From: Physella acuta | Taxonomy: Eukaryota; Mollusca; Gastropoda; Physidae | NCBI RefSeq assembly: GCF_028476545.1 | Contig: NW_026731872.1 | Span: 852,501 to 916,500, forward strand | DNA: 64,000 bases | Direction: 5' to 3' | Shown here: piece after piece, positions 11,901 through 22,873 of the stretch | Numbering within the stretch: the first letter of the stretch is position 1 | How the letters are laid out: every line of letters starts with the position of its first letter | The notes under the pieces: generated by a model | Databases searched by the model: none | What the model was told of the DNA's origin: nothing | The model's input: the letters and a program-made list of their open reading frames with translations, nothing else | Translations under genes and position numbers: made by a program

Positions 11901-14900
11901 TGAGTCACATGACCTGACACCCCAGGGTGAGTCACATGACCTGACACCCCTACTGCCACCACACCCCCAGGGTAAGTCACATGACCTTGTGTGTATCACA
12001 CATCCGGGCCCCACAATGGGGGGGGGGGGTATGAGCCAACATGATGAATGTACCGACCGACCACCTGACGTCACGACATATTTGCTCACGTCTGCTGCGG
12101 CTATTTATCACATGTGTCACGTGACTATAACGTGACTGTCACGCCGGCTGATATGAAATCCTAAGCATCAGAGCTTAGTGGTTTTAATTGAAATTTGCCG
12201 ACGTAATCGAGTCCCCGGTATCGTCTTCAGTCACCGGTATCGTCTTCAGTCTCCGGTATCGTCTTCAGTCACCGGTATCGTCTTCAGTCACCGGTATCGT
12301 CTCCAGTCCCCGGTATCGTCTTCAGTCACCGGTATCGTCTTCAGTCACCGGTATCGTCTCCAGTCCCCGGTATATTAGGGGGTACTTGGGCCCCCAGGGT
12401 AGGGGCTATATGGGCCCCAGGATAGGGGGTACAGGGGCCCCAGGGTAGGAGGTACATGGACCCCCCAGGGTAGGGGACACATGGTCTCGCCTGACCCCAC
12501 CACACCCAGCAAGGGTTTACTGGCCTTGTTCTCTCTCCCTGGCTCAACTCTAATCTTCTACTGTCCGGTCCACCCCTACTGTCCGGTCCACCCCTACTGT
12601 CCGGTCCACCCCTACTGTCCGGTCCACCCCTACTGTCCGGTCCACCCCTACTGTCCGGTCCACCCCTACCCTAACTTCTTCTACTGACGGTCCACCCCTA
12701 CTGACGGTCCACCCCTACCCTAACTTCTTCTACTGACGGTCCACCCCTACTGACGGTCCACCCCTACCCTAACTTCTTCTACTGACGGTCCACCCCTACT
12801 GACGGTCCACCCCTACCCTAACTTCTTCTACTGACGGTCCACCCCTACTGACGGTCCACCCCTACTGACGGTCCACCCCTACTGACGGTCCACCCCTACT
12901 GACGGTCCACCCCTACTGACGGTCCACCCCTACTGTCCGGTCTACCCCTACCCTAACTTCTTCTACTGACGGTCCACCTCTACTGTCCGGTCCACCCCTA
13001 CTGTCCGCTCCACCCCTACTGTCCGGTCCACCCCTACTGTCCGGTCCACCCCTACTGTCCGGTCCACCCCTACTGTCCGGTCCACCCCTACTGTCCGGTC
13101 CACCCCTACCCTAACTTCTTCTACTGACGGTCCACCCCTACTGACGGTCCACCCCTACCCTAACTTCTTCTACTGACGGTCCACCCCTACTGTCCGGTCC
13201 ACCCCTACTGTCCGGTCCACCCCTACTGACGGTCCACCCCTACTGACGGTCCACCCCTACTGACGGTCCACCCCTACTGTCCGGTCCACCTCTACTGACG
13301 GTCCACCCCTACTGACGGTCCACCCCTACTGACGGTCCACCCCTACTGACGGTCCACCCCTACTGACGGTCCACCCCTACTGACGGTCCACCCCTACTGA
13401 CGGTCCAACCCTACTGACGGTCCACCCCTACTGACGGTCCACCCCTACTGTCCGGTCCACCTCTACTGACGGTCCACCCCTACTGACGGTCCACCCCTAC
13501 TGCCCGGTCCACCCCTACTGTCCGGTCCACCCCTACTGCCCGGTCCACCTCTACTGACGGTCCACCCCTACTGCCCGGTCCACCCCTACTGTCCGGTCCA
13601 CCCCTACTGCCCGGTCCACCTCTACTGACGGTCCACCCCTACCGTCCGGTCCACCCCTACCGTCCGGTCCACCCCTACCGTCCGGTCCACCCCTACTGTC
13701 CGGTCTACCCCTACCCTAACTTCTTCTACTGACGGTCCACCTCTACTGTCCGGTCCACCCCTACTGTCCGGTCCACCCCTACTGTCCGGTCCACCCCTAC
13801 TGTCCGGTCCACCCCTACTGTCCGGTCCACCCCTACTGTCCGGTCTACCCCTACCCTAACTTCTTCTACTGACGGTCCACCCCTACTGTCCGGTCCACCC
13901 CTACTGTCCGGTCCACCCCTACTGTCCGGTCCACCCCTACTGTCCGGTCCACCCCTACTGTCCGGTCCACCCCTACTGCCCGGTCCACCCCTACTGCCCG
14001 GTCCACCTCTACTGACGGTCCACCCCTACCGTCCGGTCCACCTCTACTGTCCGGTCCACCCCTACTGCCCGGTCCACCCCTACTGTCCTGTCCTGTCCAC
14101 CCCTACTGTCCGGTCCACCCCTACTGCCCGGTCCACCCCTACTGTCCGGTCCACCCCTACTGCCCGGTCCACCTCTACTGACGGTCCACCCCTACCGTCC
14201 GGTCCACCCCTACTGTCCGGTCCACCCCTACCGTCCGGTCCACCCGTACTGTCCGGTCCACCCCTACTGTCCGGTCCACCCCTACCCTAACTTCTTCTAC
14301 CGTCCGGTCCACCCCTACTGTCCGGTCTACCCCTACCCTAACTTCTTCTACTGACGGTCCACCTCTACTGTCCGGTCCACCCCTACTGTCCGGTCCACCC
14401 CTACTGTCCGGTCCACCCCTACTGTCCGGTCCACCCCTACTGTCCGGTCTACCCCTACCCTAACTTCTTCTACTGACGGTCCACCTCTACTGTCCGGTCC
14501 ACCCCTACTGTCCGCTCCACCCCTACTGTCCGGTCCACCCCTACTGTCCGGTCCACCCCTACTGTCCGGTCCACCCCTACTGTCCGGTCCACCCCTACTG
14601 TCCGGTCCACCCCTACTGTCCGGTCCACCCCTACTGTCCGGTCCACCCCTACTGTCCGGTCCACCCCTACTGTCCGGTCCACCCCTACTGTCCGGTCCAC
14701 CCCTACTGTCCGGTCCACCCCTACTGTCCGGTCCACCCCTACTGTCCGGTCCACCCCTACTGTCCGGTCCACCCCTACTGTCCGGTCCACCCCTACTGTC
14801 CGGTCCACCCCTACTGTCCGGTCCACCTCTACTGTCCGGTCCACCCCTACTGTCCGGTCCACCCCTACTGTCCGGTCCACCCCTACTGTCCGGTCCACCC

Positions 14901-17900
14901 CTACTGTCCGGTCCACCCCTACTGTCCGGTCCACCTCTACTGTCCGGTCCACCCCTACTGTCCGGTCCACCCCTACTGTCCGGTCCACCCCTACTGTCCG
15001 GTCCACCCCTACTGTCCGGTCCACCCCTACTGTCCGGTCCACCCCTACTGTCCGGTCCACCCCTACTGTCCGGTCCACCCCTACTGTCCGGTCCACCCCT
15101 ACTGTCCGGTCCACCCCTACTGTCCGGTCCACCCCTACTGTCCGGTCCACCCCTACTGTCCGGTCCACCCCTACTGTCCGGTCCACCCCTACTGTCCGGT
15201 CCACCTCTACTGTCCGGTCCACCCCTACTGTCCGGTCCACCCCTACTGTCCGGTCCACCCCTACTGTCCGGTCCACCCCTACTGTCCGGTCCACCCCTAC
15301 TGTCCGGTCCACCTCTACTGTCCGGTCCACCCCTACTGTCCGGTCCACCCCTACTGTCCGGTCCACCCCTACTGTCCGGTCCACCCCTACTGTCCGGTCC
15401 ACCCCTACTGTCCGGTCCACCCCTACTGTCCGGTCCACCCCTACTGTCCGGTCCACCCCTACTGTCCGGTCCACCCCTACTGTCCGGTCCACCCCTACTG
15501 TCCGGTCCACCCCTACTGTCCGGTCCACCCCTACTGTCCGGTCCACCTCTACTGTCCGGTCCACCCCTACTGTCCGGTCCACCCCTACTGTCCGGTCCAC
15601 CCCTACTGTCCGGTCCACCCCTACTGTCCGGTCCACCTCTACTGTCCGGTCCACCCCTACTGTCCGGTCCACCCCTACTGTCCGGTCCACCCCTACTGTC
15701 CGGTCCACCCCTACTGTCCGGTCCACCTCTACTGTCCGGTCCACCCCTACTGTCCGGTCCACCTCTACTGTCCGGTCCACCTCTACTGTCCGGTCCACCC
15801 CTACTGTCCGGTCCACCCCTACTGTCCGGTCCACCCCTACTGTCCGGTCCACCCCTACTGTCCGGTCCACCTCTACTGTCCGGTCCACCTCTACTGTCCG
15901 GTCCACCCCTACTGTCCGGTCCACCTCTACTGTCCGGTCCACCCCTACTGTCCGGTCCACCCCTACTGTCCGGTCCACCCCTACTGTCCGGCCACCTCTA
16001 CTGACGGTCCACCTCTACTGTCCGGTCCACCTCTACTGTCCGGTCCACCCCTACTGTCCGGTCCACCTCTACTGTCCGGTCCACCCCTACTGTCCGGTCC
16101 ACCCCTACTGTCCGGTCCACCCCTACTGTCCGGCCACCTCTACTGACGGTCCACCTCTACTGTCCGGTCCACCTCTACTGTCCGGTCCACCCCTACTGTC
16201 CGGTCCACCCCTACTGTCCGGCCACCTCTACTGACGGTCCACCTCTACTGTCCGGTCCACCCCTACTGTCCGGTCCACCTCTACTGTCCGGTCCACCTCT
16301 ACTGTCCGGTCCACCCCTACTGCCCGGTCCACCCCTACTGTCCGGTCCACCCCTACTGTCCGGTCCACCCCTACTGTCCTGCCGCCTCAACTGTCCGGTC
16401 CACCCCTACTGTCCGGTCCACCCCTACTGTCCGGTCCACCCCTACTGCCCGGTCCACCCCTACTGCCCGGTCCACCCCTACTGTACGGTCCACCCCTACC
16501 CTAACTGAGTGCCTGGCTCTTCTACCCTGTCTGGTCCACGGCTGTGTCAAGTCGTTAATAAATACAAATAAACCGGGAGTAATCTCCCCTAAACTTTCTC
16601 GAATATTCTTATATAAAACAACAGGGGATGGGAACTCGGGATATAGACAAGATTTTTAATCCATTTTAAATACTTAAACTTTTTAAAATAGAATAGAATC
16701 TCATAGAAAAAAGAATTGCTCTCCAAGCGAACGCCAAAACAAATGTGCAAAATAGTGCGGAATATTATTAGTACTTTATAAATTTACAAGCGTTTTTTGA
16801 GAAATTGGAAATAGCGTAAATTACTACTTCCGGTCAACGGAAATTACTCAAAATTTGATAGAAGGTAGAGGACTCGATCTTTTACTTACGTGTGAAATTT
16901 CATTTATCTATCTGAAATAGTACTCAAGTTATAGGCTTTTGAAAAATTCAAAGTGAATAAGTACCACTTCCGGTTATCGGAAATCGCTCAAAAAGTTGAT
17001 ACGGATCTACGATTTTGATAAAATACTTATTTATGAAATGTCATTAACCTAGCTGTAACGGTACTCAAGTTATCATGTTTACACACACACAGAGACACAC
17101 AGACAGACACACAGACATACGGACAAGATTGCAAAATTGTTTTCCGTATCAGTGAGGTGTAAAACGTCGAGATTTTTGTGTGCACGATTACAAGACTTTC
17201 TCTACACTTGGTATATACGAGAAAGTAAAAAACTAATGAACAAGAACAAGATGGTCACCAGATGTCGCCACCACCCAGTGATGAGTCAGCGGTTTCACTC
17301 CGTCACGGGAACCACGTGACCGACTTCTAACCAACCGCCAATTAACCCGATTTAACACATTTTTTGGCCGTCCATCGCGTGAGACCAATGGACGGCCAGA
17401 CATTGAGAACCAATCAAACTTTGACAGAGACAAGACAAAAAAAAATCAATGAGTCAGACAACACCAGCTAACGTGGTTTTCTTGTCAGCTTTTTAAACCA
17501 GCAGTCTCCCGCTGTGGTCACCCCACTCCACCCCCACATCCACTACCACTCCACCCCCACATCTACTGGTGGTCACGTGCTTGTCTGGTACATCCGGTCA
17601 TGTGACCTACAATACAACACTGGCGACCTCATGCTGTGTGTGTCTCCTGTCTATGTGTCTGCTGTATGTGTCTCCTGTCTATGTGTCTGCTACAAGTTTC
17701 CTTATATAGGTTTTCTCTGTCTTTTAAATAAAACGTGGCCTACCCCTACAACTTGACCCACCCCTACAACTTGACCCACCCCAACAACTTGACCCACCCC
17801 AACAACTTTACCCACCCCAACAACTTTACACACCCCAACAACGTGACCCACCCCAACAACGTGACCCACCCCAACAACTTGACCCACCCCAACAACTTGA

Positions 17901-20900
17901 CCCACCCCAACAACTTGACCCACCCCAACAACGTGACCCACCCCAACAACGTGACCCACCCCTACAACTTGACCCACCCCAACAACTTGACCCACCCCAA
18001 CAAGTTGACCCACCCTAACAAGTTGACCCACCCCAACAACTTGACCCACCCCAATAACTTGACCCACCCCTACAACTTGACCCACCCCTACAACTTGACC
18101 CACCCCAATAACTTGACCCACCCCAACAACTTGACCCACCCCTACAACTTGACCCACCCCAACAAGTTGACCCACCCCAACAACTTGACCCACCCCAACA
18201 ACTTGACCCACCCCAACAACTTGACCCACCCCAACAACTTGACCCCCACTAACCCCCCCCCCCTGCCTGTCCCCAGGTGAACCGGATGTTGAACATCTTC
18301 TACGTGGTCATCATGGGCGTGGCCGTCATCTTCATCGCCCCCGCGGGCATGTTGACCTACGTGGAGCAGTGGCACTTCCTCGAGTCACTCTACTTCGCCT
18401 TCACCACCCTCAGCACCATCGGCTTCGGGGATTACGTCATTGGTGAGTTCTTTGACGTTTGGTGACGTCATTGGTGAGTTCTTTGACGTTTAGTGACGTC
18501 ATTGGTGAGTTCTTTGATGTTTAGTGACGTCATTGGTGAGTTATTTGACGTTTGCTGACGTCATTGGTGAGTTCTTTGACGTTTGCTGACGTCATTGGTG
18601 AATTGTTTGACGCGGCGATTACGTCATTTAATTCTAAAACACAGCAAGAATTAATAAGCGCGATTAAATAAAAAACGCCAGTCTTCATGTCCTAGCTAAG
18701 TTGATGGGGAATCTTGAAATTGTTTGTCACGTGTTAGTCACGTGTTGACAACAAATAGCTGGCGGCGTTTGTTTTCTAATTAGCTGGTGTTGTTGGCTTG
18801 TGGCTCTTTGTCGGGCTAAATATTGTAGATAGGGGGGGGGGGGCTGACATCACATAATCCGTTTCCTCTAAAAATACTACCTTAGCTTTAATTATTTTAT
18901 TGCAACACTTCATTAAGTACTAATTGACACCGTTAATTAGTTCAAGTTGGAATCTGGTCAATTAAAAACAACCCACACGAGTTAATGATGGAATGGGTCA
19001 CACAGGGGTCACACAGGGGTCACACGAGCCAACACAACCAATCAGGCGTGGCCCCCTGTCACATGACCAGCTAGCACGAGCCAACACAACCAATCAGGCG
19101 TGGCCCCCTGTCACATGACTCACTAGCACGAGCCAAGAACTAGACGCCTTGACCTTGACCTTGTGTGTTGCAGGCATCCACGAGACGCGGTTTGACAACG
19201 TCTACGTGCACGAGTTCTACGAGGTGTTCGCCTACGTCTGGATCCTGCTGGGACTGGCCTACCTCTCGCTCGTCTACCGCTACATCACTGACACCATGGT
19301 GGCCAAGGCACACAAGGTGGAGCGGAGCACCATCAAACGCTTGGGGGTAGGTACGTCTGCCCCACCCCCCACTTCTTGCTCATCTGTCTGCCCCACCCCC
19401 CACTTCTTGCTCATCTGTCTGCCCCACCCACCTCTTCTTGCTCATCTGTCTGCCCCACCCACCTCTTCTTGCTCATCTGTCTGCCCCACCCCCCACTTCT
19501 TGCTCATCTGTCTGCCCCACCCCCCACTTCTTGCTCATCTGTCTGCCCCACCCCCCTATTCTTGCTCATCTGTCTGCCCCACCCCCCTCTTCTTGCTCAT
19601 CTGTCTGCCCCCCCCCCCCTCTTTTTGGTCATCTGTCTGCCCCACCCCCTCTTCTTGCTCATCTGTCTGCCCCCCCCTCTTTATTTGGTCATCTGTCTGC
19701 CCCCCCCTCTTTATTTGGTCATCCGTCTGCCCCCCCCCCCTCTTTATTTGGTCATCCGTCTGCCCCCCCCCCCTCTTTATTTGGTCATCCGTCTGCCCCC
19801 CCCCCCCTTATTGTTGGTCAACTCAATGTACAGATGGGTGGAGGTAGTATGTCTGCCCCTCCCACAGAGCAGCCCTAAGCAAACAGAACACGAGGGGCGG
19901 GGTCCAGGTTGGGGGGTGGGGTTGTAATTTGACGAAACTTGATGTTAAAGTAACATTCAATAAACTTATGAATCTGACATCACATGACATCACTGTCATC
20001 ACGTGATAATTTATGACAGCAAGAAACCCTAGCCACGCCCACTTTTACAGCTGTCTATGATGGGGTCTAAAGTCATGCAGGGGTCAACTGGGGTCACAGT
20101 CAGCGTCTGTGGGGGTCACGTGACAATGTTCTGGTTCACTGGGCCGTGACGACAACATGGCGGCGCATTCATATGCAAATAGGTCAATAGGTCAATAGGT
20201 CAGCCCAATTCATCCCAGCCGCTAAACCCAACCCATCCCAGCCGTTAAACCCAACTTTCGATTTATTGATTTTTCTCCCAATAAATATCGATTTCCCGCT
20301 GTTCAGAATATCAAATAAGAGAAGGCGATTAAAAACATGATTTTTTAAAAAGGGGGTGGGGCTTAAATGATGTCAAATGTTCCGTTTGATGAACTGACGT
20401 CACGTTGTTGTGTTTGATCCACATTATTTAACACTCCTTCATTCATTGATGCTGTTGCATCTATTGTTGTTGATGCTGTTGTTGTTGCTGTTGATGGTGC
20501 TCTTATGTTGCTGGTGTTGTTGTTGCCGTCGCTGATATTTTTATGCTTTTGTTGCTGTTGTTTTTATTGCATCTTTAGTTGTTGTTAGTTCCTCCACTGA
20601 TATGTTGCATCTGTAGTTGTTGTTAGTTCTTCCACGGATATGTTGCATCTTTAGTTGTTGTTAGTTCCTCCACTGATATGTTGCATCTGTAGTTGTTGTT
20701 AGTTCCTCCACTGATATGTTGCATCTGTAGTTGTTGTTAGTTCTTCCACTGATATGTTGCATCTGTAGTTGTTGTTAGTTCTTCCACTGATATGTTGTAT
20801 CTGTAGTTGTTGTTAGTTCTTCCACTGATATGTTGCATCTGTAGTTGTTGTTAGTTCTTCCACTGATATGTTGTATCTTTAGTTGTTGTTAGTTCTTCCA

Positions 20901-22025
20901 CTGATATGTTGCATCTGTAGTTGTTGTTAGTTTTTCCACTGAGATGTTTTATCTGTAGTTGTTGTTAGCTCTTCCACTGATATGTTTTATCTGTAGTTGT
21001 TGTTAGCTCTTCCACTGAGATGTTTTATCTGTAGTTGTTGTTAGCTCTTCCACTGAGATGTTTTATCTGTAGTTGTTGTTAGCTCTTCCACTGAGATGTT
21101 TTATCTGTAGTTGTTGTTAGCTCTTCCACTGAGATGTTTTATCTGTAGTTGTTGTTAGCTCTTCCACTGAGATGTTTTATCTGTAGTTGTTGTTAGCTCT
21201 TCCACTGAGATGTTGCATCTGTAGTTGTTGTTAGTTCTTCCACTGATATGTTTTATCTGTAGTTGTTGTTAGCTCTTCCACTGAGATGTTTTATCTGTAG
21301 TTGTTGTTAGCTCTTCCACTGATATGTTGTAACTGTAGTCAGGGGCGTAGCGAGGGGGGGGGCGGGGGTGCGGACCGCACCGGGTGACACCATTTAGGGG
21401 GGTGACACCAAGGCAAAAAATAGCAAAATATATAGAGAAAAACTTGAGGGGGGGGGTGCAAATCGAAAGTTTGAGGGGGGGGGGGGGGGTGCAAATCGAA
21501 AGTTTGAGGGGGGGGGGGTGCAAATAAAAAATTTGAAAGTTTGTCCCCGGGAAGGGTCGCTACGCCTCTGGGGGTGGGGTGACACCATTAAGTGCCGCAC
21601 CGGGTGACACCCGACCTCGCTACGCCACTGACTGTAGTTGTTGTTAGTTCCTCCACTGATATGTTGCATCTGTAGTTGTTGTTAGTTCTTCCACTGAGAT
21701 GTTGCATCTGTAGTTGTTGTTAGTTCTTCCACTGAGATGTTGTATCTGTAGTTGTTGTTAGTTCTTCCACTGAAATGTTTCTAACGAGTGTGCCAACCAA
21801 TGTCTATTTCTGCAGCCAGAGCTAAGCAAAAGTTTCAGCATAAGTTTAGCTCCAGCTTTACCCTCCAATCCTGACCTGCCGTCTGCCGCTCCAGACGGAG
21901 CCGATGACGTCATATCCGCCCGAGCCACCACTGAAAACGGAAGTCCAACTTTTGAAATCCGATGCGCCGTGTCTCACGACACCAAGACTGACCCGTGTGG
22001 GTCCAGGCGGGACCCGCTGACGTAA
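5920..22025 (+). CDS. KCNK: Two-pore-domain potassium channel (K2P, TREK/TWIK-like), six coding exons
   Basis: Exons: 5920-6430, 11121-11282, 11628-11800, 18277-18442, 19174-19346 and 21816-22025; phases agree and give 464 residues. The protein should be a background (leak) K+ channel subunit of the plasma membrane, working as a dimer. M1 is about residues 128-150. The extracellular cap has NNSCVS (Cys175, matching the cap cysteine of TWIK/TREK channels) and sequons N172 and N201. Pore 1 filter TIGFG is 223-227 (TTIGFGNLAP), M2 238-262, M3 289-308, pore 2 filter TIGFG 329-333 (STIGFGDYV), M4 about 354-374, then a cytosolic tail of about 90 residues. TTIGFGN in P1 and TIGFGDYV in P2 resemble TREK channels most; the exact subfamily is uncertain. 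The ATG at 5920 is the first in an open frame with G at -3. The last junction uses donor GTAGGT at 19347; a donor at 19351 would instead give a short tail that stops after about 20 residues. Confidence 0.92.
5995..6099 (+). other. Cys/His-rich tandem peptide repeat in the K2P N-terminus
   Basis: Four 24-nt units encode eight-residue repeats DSCCPRHS, DSCCPRHS, DSSCPRHN and DSCCPRHH (residues 26-57), followed by CHYDHQ. A second small duplication, SGRGYTSDS twice, follows at about 6127-6175. The segment lies on the cytosolic side before M1. Cys and His at this density could bind metal or be palmitoylated; that is inference. The nucleotide units are nearly identical, so the expansion looks recent. 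Confidence 0.85.
6431..6945 (+). repeat. 21/22-bp array beginning at the K2P exon 1 donor
   Basis: About 24 units alternate between GTTAGTCACACGTCATTGTA-C and GTCCTGTCACACGTCATTGT-AC. The first 20 bases of the intron, GTGAGTCACACGTCATTGTA, differ from the GTTAGT unit by one base, so the array appears to derive from the authentic 5' splice site. Every unit contains ACGTCA, a CRE half-site. Confidence 0.9.
6946..7500. other. K2P intron 1, mostly unique sequence
   Basis: No exon was seen. A short GGCTACAGCA-type repeat lies at 7167-7215 and a C homopolymer-rich stretch at 7322-7350. Long reads through the homopolymer may be unreliable. Confidence 0.6.
7502..8570. repeat. 18-bp minisatellite (TATGGAACTTGAGACTTG)
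   Basis: About 58 units in K2P intron 1. Variants GAGATTTG, GTGTGGAACTT and GTTTGAAACTTG are interspersed. The 18-bp period keeps frames open on both strands (up to about 400 codons on the minus strand); these are repeat artefacts. Confidence 0.97.
8571..10005. other. K2P intron 1, low-copy stretch with three minor repeats
   Basis: Three 26-bp copies of a GTTGTGTGAGGTGGGGCCG motif lie at about 8627-8692, a triplet of AATGGCCGATC at 8742-8775, and a degenerate AT-rich repeat of ATACCTGGAAA at about 9481-9605. The remainder shows no exon, RNA gene or transposon that could be supported. Confidence 0.6.
10008..11035. repeat. 29-bp minisatellite upstream of K2P exon 2
   Basis: About 35 nearly identical units of GATGTGTAGGTCGATGGTTG plus GAGTTTGTG. 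The 29-bp period shifts frame each unit, but no stop occurs on the minus strand, so overlapping frames of about 380-400 codons appear (THPQTPTIDLHIHKLQPSTY-like); these are artefacts. The array ends about 85 bp before the exon 2 acceptor. Confidence 0.97.
11283..11445 (+). repeat. Duplicated K2P exon 2 donor and degenerate GGTAAGGTCAGGGTCA repeats
   Basis: The exon end plus donor CCACCACCATAG|GTGAGCTC recurs intact about 100 bp downstream (near 11370-11390), with copies of AGGTCAGGGTCA around it. A second complete donor sequence therefore sits inside the intron. Confidence 0.8.
11776..11990 (+). repeat. K2P exon 3 donor duplicated, six donor-like sites
   Basis: The exon end CCACACCCCCAGG and intron start GTGAGTCACATGACC are copied in 27-bp and 45-bp steps. 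GT sites with donor context lie at 11801 (authentic), 11828, 11873, 11900, 11927 and 11972. All spacings are multiples of 3, but reading past the first site meets an in-frame stop at 11816-11818. Confidence 0.9.
12213..12480. repeat. 19-bp array (CCGGTATCGTCTTCAGTCA) and an adjoining about 28-bp GGGCCCCAGGGTAGG repeat
   Basis: Eight to nine 19-bp units at 12213-12371 are followed by about four degenerate units rich in GGGTAC and GGCCCCAGG at 12372-12478. Both are in K2P intron 3. Confidence 0.9.
12558..16508. repeat. 18-bp minisatellite (TCCGGTCCACCCCTACTG), about 4 kb
   Basis: About 215 units, with 17-bp variants (ACGGTCCACCCCTACTG) and interspersed CCCTAACTTCTTCTACTG spacers in the left half. 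The right half (about 14480-15980) is almost pure 18-mer and gives a 502-codon minus-strand frame of the hexapeptide DRTVGV. It lies wholly inside K2P intron 3 and has no other coding signature, so it is not called a gene. Confidence 0.97.
16561..17240 (-). repeat. Dispersed element family, copy 2 (reverse orientation)
   Basis: Read on the minus strand it starts near a CTCGACGTTTTACACC segment, passes a (TG)n tract, a TTTCATAAATAA segment, two internal repeats around ACTTCCGG and ACTCAAGTTATA, and ends with GAGAAAGTTTAGGGGAGATT-ACTCC at about 16568-16596. The same landmarks, in the same order, are in the forward copy at 22340-22965. No coding frame was seen. The class is not determined. Confidence 0.7.
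17241..17731. other. K2P intron 3, unique stretch
   Basis: Nothing beyond a short TATGTGTCTGCTG-type duplication near 17650-17690 could be supported; no exon was found. Confidence 0.55.
17735..18250. repeat. 18-bp minisatellite (AACTTGACCCACCCCAAC) upstream of K2P exon 4
   Basis: About 28 units reach within about 25 bp of the exon 4 acceptor (CCTGTCCCCAG, AG at 18275-18276). The array C-richness may help form the polypyrimidine tract. The period of 18 keeps frames open on both strands; these are artefacts. Confidence 0.96.
18434..18628 (+). repeat. 31-bp array of the K2P exon 4 donor with five CRE palindromes
   Basis: The exon end ACGTCATTG joined to GTGAGTTCTTTGACG is repeated every 31 bp; donor-like GT sites lie at 18443 (authentic), 18474, 18505, 18536, 18567 and 18598. 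In all copies except the authentic one the sequence reads TGACGTCATTGG, giving perfect CRE palindromes at 18463, 18494, 18525, 18556 and 18587, each followed by an inverted CCAAT box (ATTGG). Confidence 0.93.
18629..19150. other. K2P intron 4 remainder with a roughly 60-bp direct duplication
   Basis: A G homopolymer lies at about 18832-18843. A segment including CACGAGCCAACACAACCAAT and GGCGTGGCCCCCTGTCACAT occurs twice in tandem at about 19023-19132. No exon was seen. Confidence 0.65.
19353..19820 (+). repeat. 31-bp C-rich array starting at the K2P exon 5 donor
   Basis: About 15 units containing GTCTGCCCCACC and CTTCTTGCTCAT, becoming C-homopolymer rich toward the right. It begins within a few bases of the two possible donors (19347, 19351). 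Confidence 0.92.
19821..20565. other. K2P intron 5, low-copy sequence
   Basis: Short GGTCAATA and ATCCCAGCCG duplications (20178-20255) and a TTG-rich stretch (20455-20560) were noted; nothing else is supported. Confidence 0.5.
20566..21775. repeat. 38-bp minisatellite, split by a transposon
   Basis: Units of about 38 bp contain CTGTAGTTGTTGTTAG and TTCCACTGATATG. About 20 units lie at 20566-21339 and four more at 21631-21775. The array ends about 40 bp before the K2P exon 6 acceptor (TCTATTTCTGCAG). It is interrupted by the hAT-like element at 21340-21630. Confidence 0.95.
21340..21630. mobile_element. Non-autonomous hAT-like element (MITE), 291 bp
   Basis: The ends are CAGGGGCGTAGCGAG and the inverse of CAGTGGCGTAGCGAG, 15-bp terminal inverted repeats with one mismatch. 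The flanks carry a perfect 8-bp target duplication, ACTGTAGT, at 21332-21339 and 21631-21638. TIRs starting CAG with 8-bp duplications are the hallmark of the hAT superfamily. The interior is rich in G runs and has the motif GCACCGGGTGACACC near both ends in direct orientation. There is no transposase. A perfect duplication and a single TIR mismatch suggest a young insertion. Confidence 0.88.
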
Positions 22026-22339
22026 TGCTGACAGAGGATTTGATTGGTTTATTCCGATACAGTGCAAAGTTCAAGTCTACATTTCTAACGGGATCAAACA
22101 TTCCAGTAGACAAAAAACTGGTCACGTGATTGACCAGACCAGAGAATTAGGTCAGCTTGACCTTGAAACACTTCTCGCATCCAGTTGTGCTGACCTTGAA
22201 GTGCCTTGTCTTTGGCGCCATCTTTAAACTAAGACTGTCGAGAAGGCACGCGTGACGTCATCTGTCTCAACATCCGGTTTGACTGTTTCTACTTTCCGTA
22301 TACGGACTATAAAGGCTGTATAGTAATCCTGCACAAAGT
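22026..22339 (+). other. Probable 3' UTR and flank of the K2P gene
   Basis: The segment follows the K2P stop. I found no convincing AATAAA signal before the dispersed element begins, so the transcript end is not located. Confidence 0.4.
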
Positions 22340-22837
22340 CGACATGGAGTTTTGGACAAATCTCGACGGTCTAAACCTTCTGATGAGGGAAAACTTAATG
22401 TTGCAATCTTGTCTGTATGTGTGTGTATATGTGTGTGCGTGTGTTTGTAAACACGATAACTTCAATACCGTATCAGTTAGGTTGACGAAATTTCATAAAT
22501 AATGTTTACATCCTGTACGTAGATTTCCATATACTTTTCAGCGATTTCAGGAAACAGGAAATGTTACTTGAAATCTATTTCCTTTCTTCATCATTTGATA
22601 TTTTCCCATGCCATTATCCTATGAAGAGTCCTATTCTAAACACTTTTCACCTTTATATGTTTTCTCGAGAAAAAAAAATGAGCGTCAGTGTGTGTTTGTG
22701 TGTGTGTGTGTGTGTGACAAACTTACCTGCAGTTTGTGTGTGTGTGTGTGTGATAAACTTACCTGCCGTGTGTGTGTGTGTGTGTGACAAACTAACCTGC
22801 CGTTTGTGTGTGTGTGTGTGTGTGACAAACTTACCTG

Positions 22838-22873
<36 letters not shown>

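Noticed and set aside
12700-14480. CCCTAA words suggesting telomeric repeats
   Set aside because: They are isolated CCCTAACTTCTTC segments within an 18-bp array, not consecutive telomere hexamers.
14470-15978. 502-codon minus-strand frame of repeated DRTVGV
   Set aside because: It is the translation of a pure 18-bp intronic minisatellite. There is no non-repeat sequence, and the frame ends where the unit period changes.
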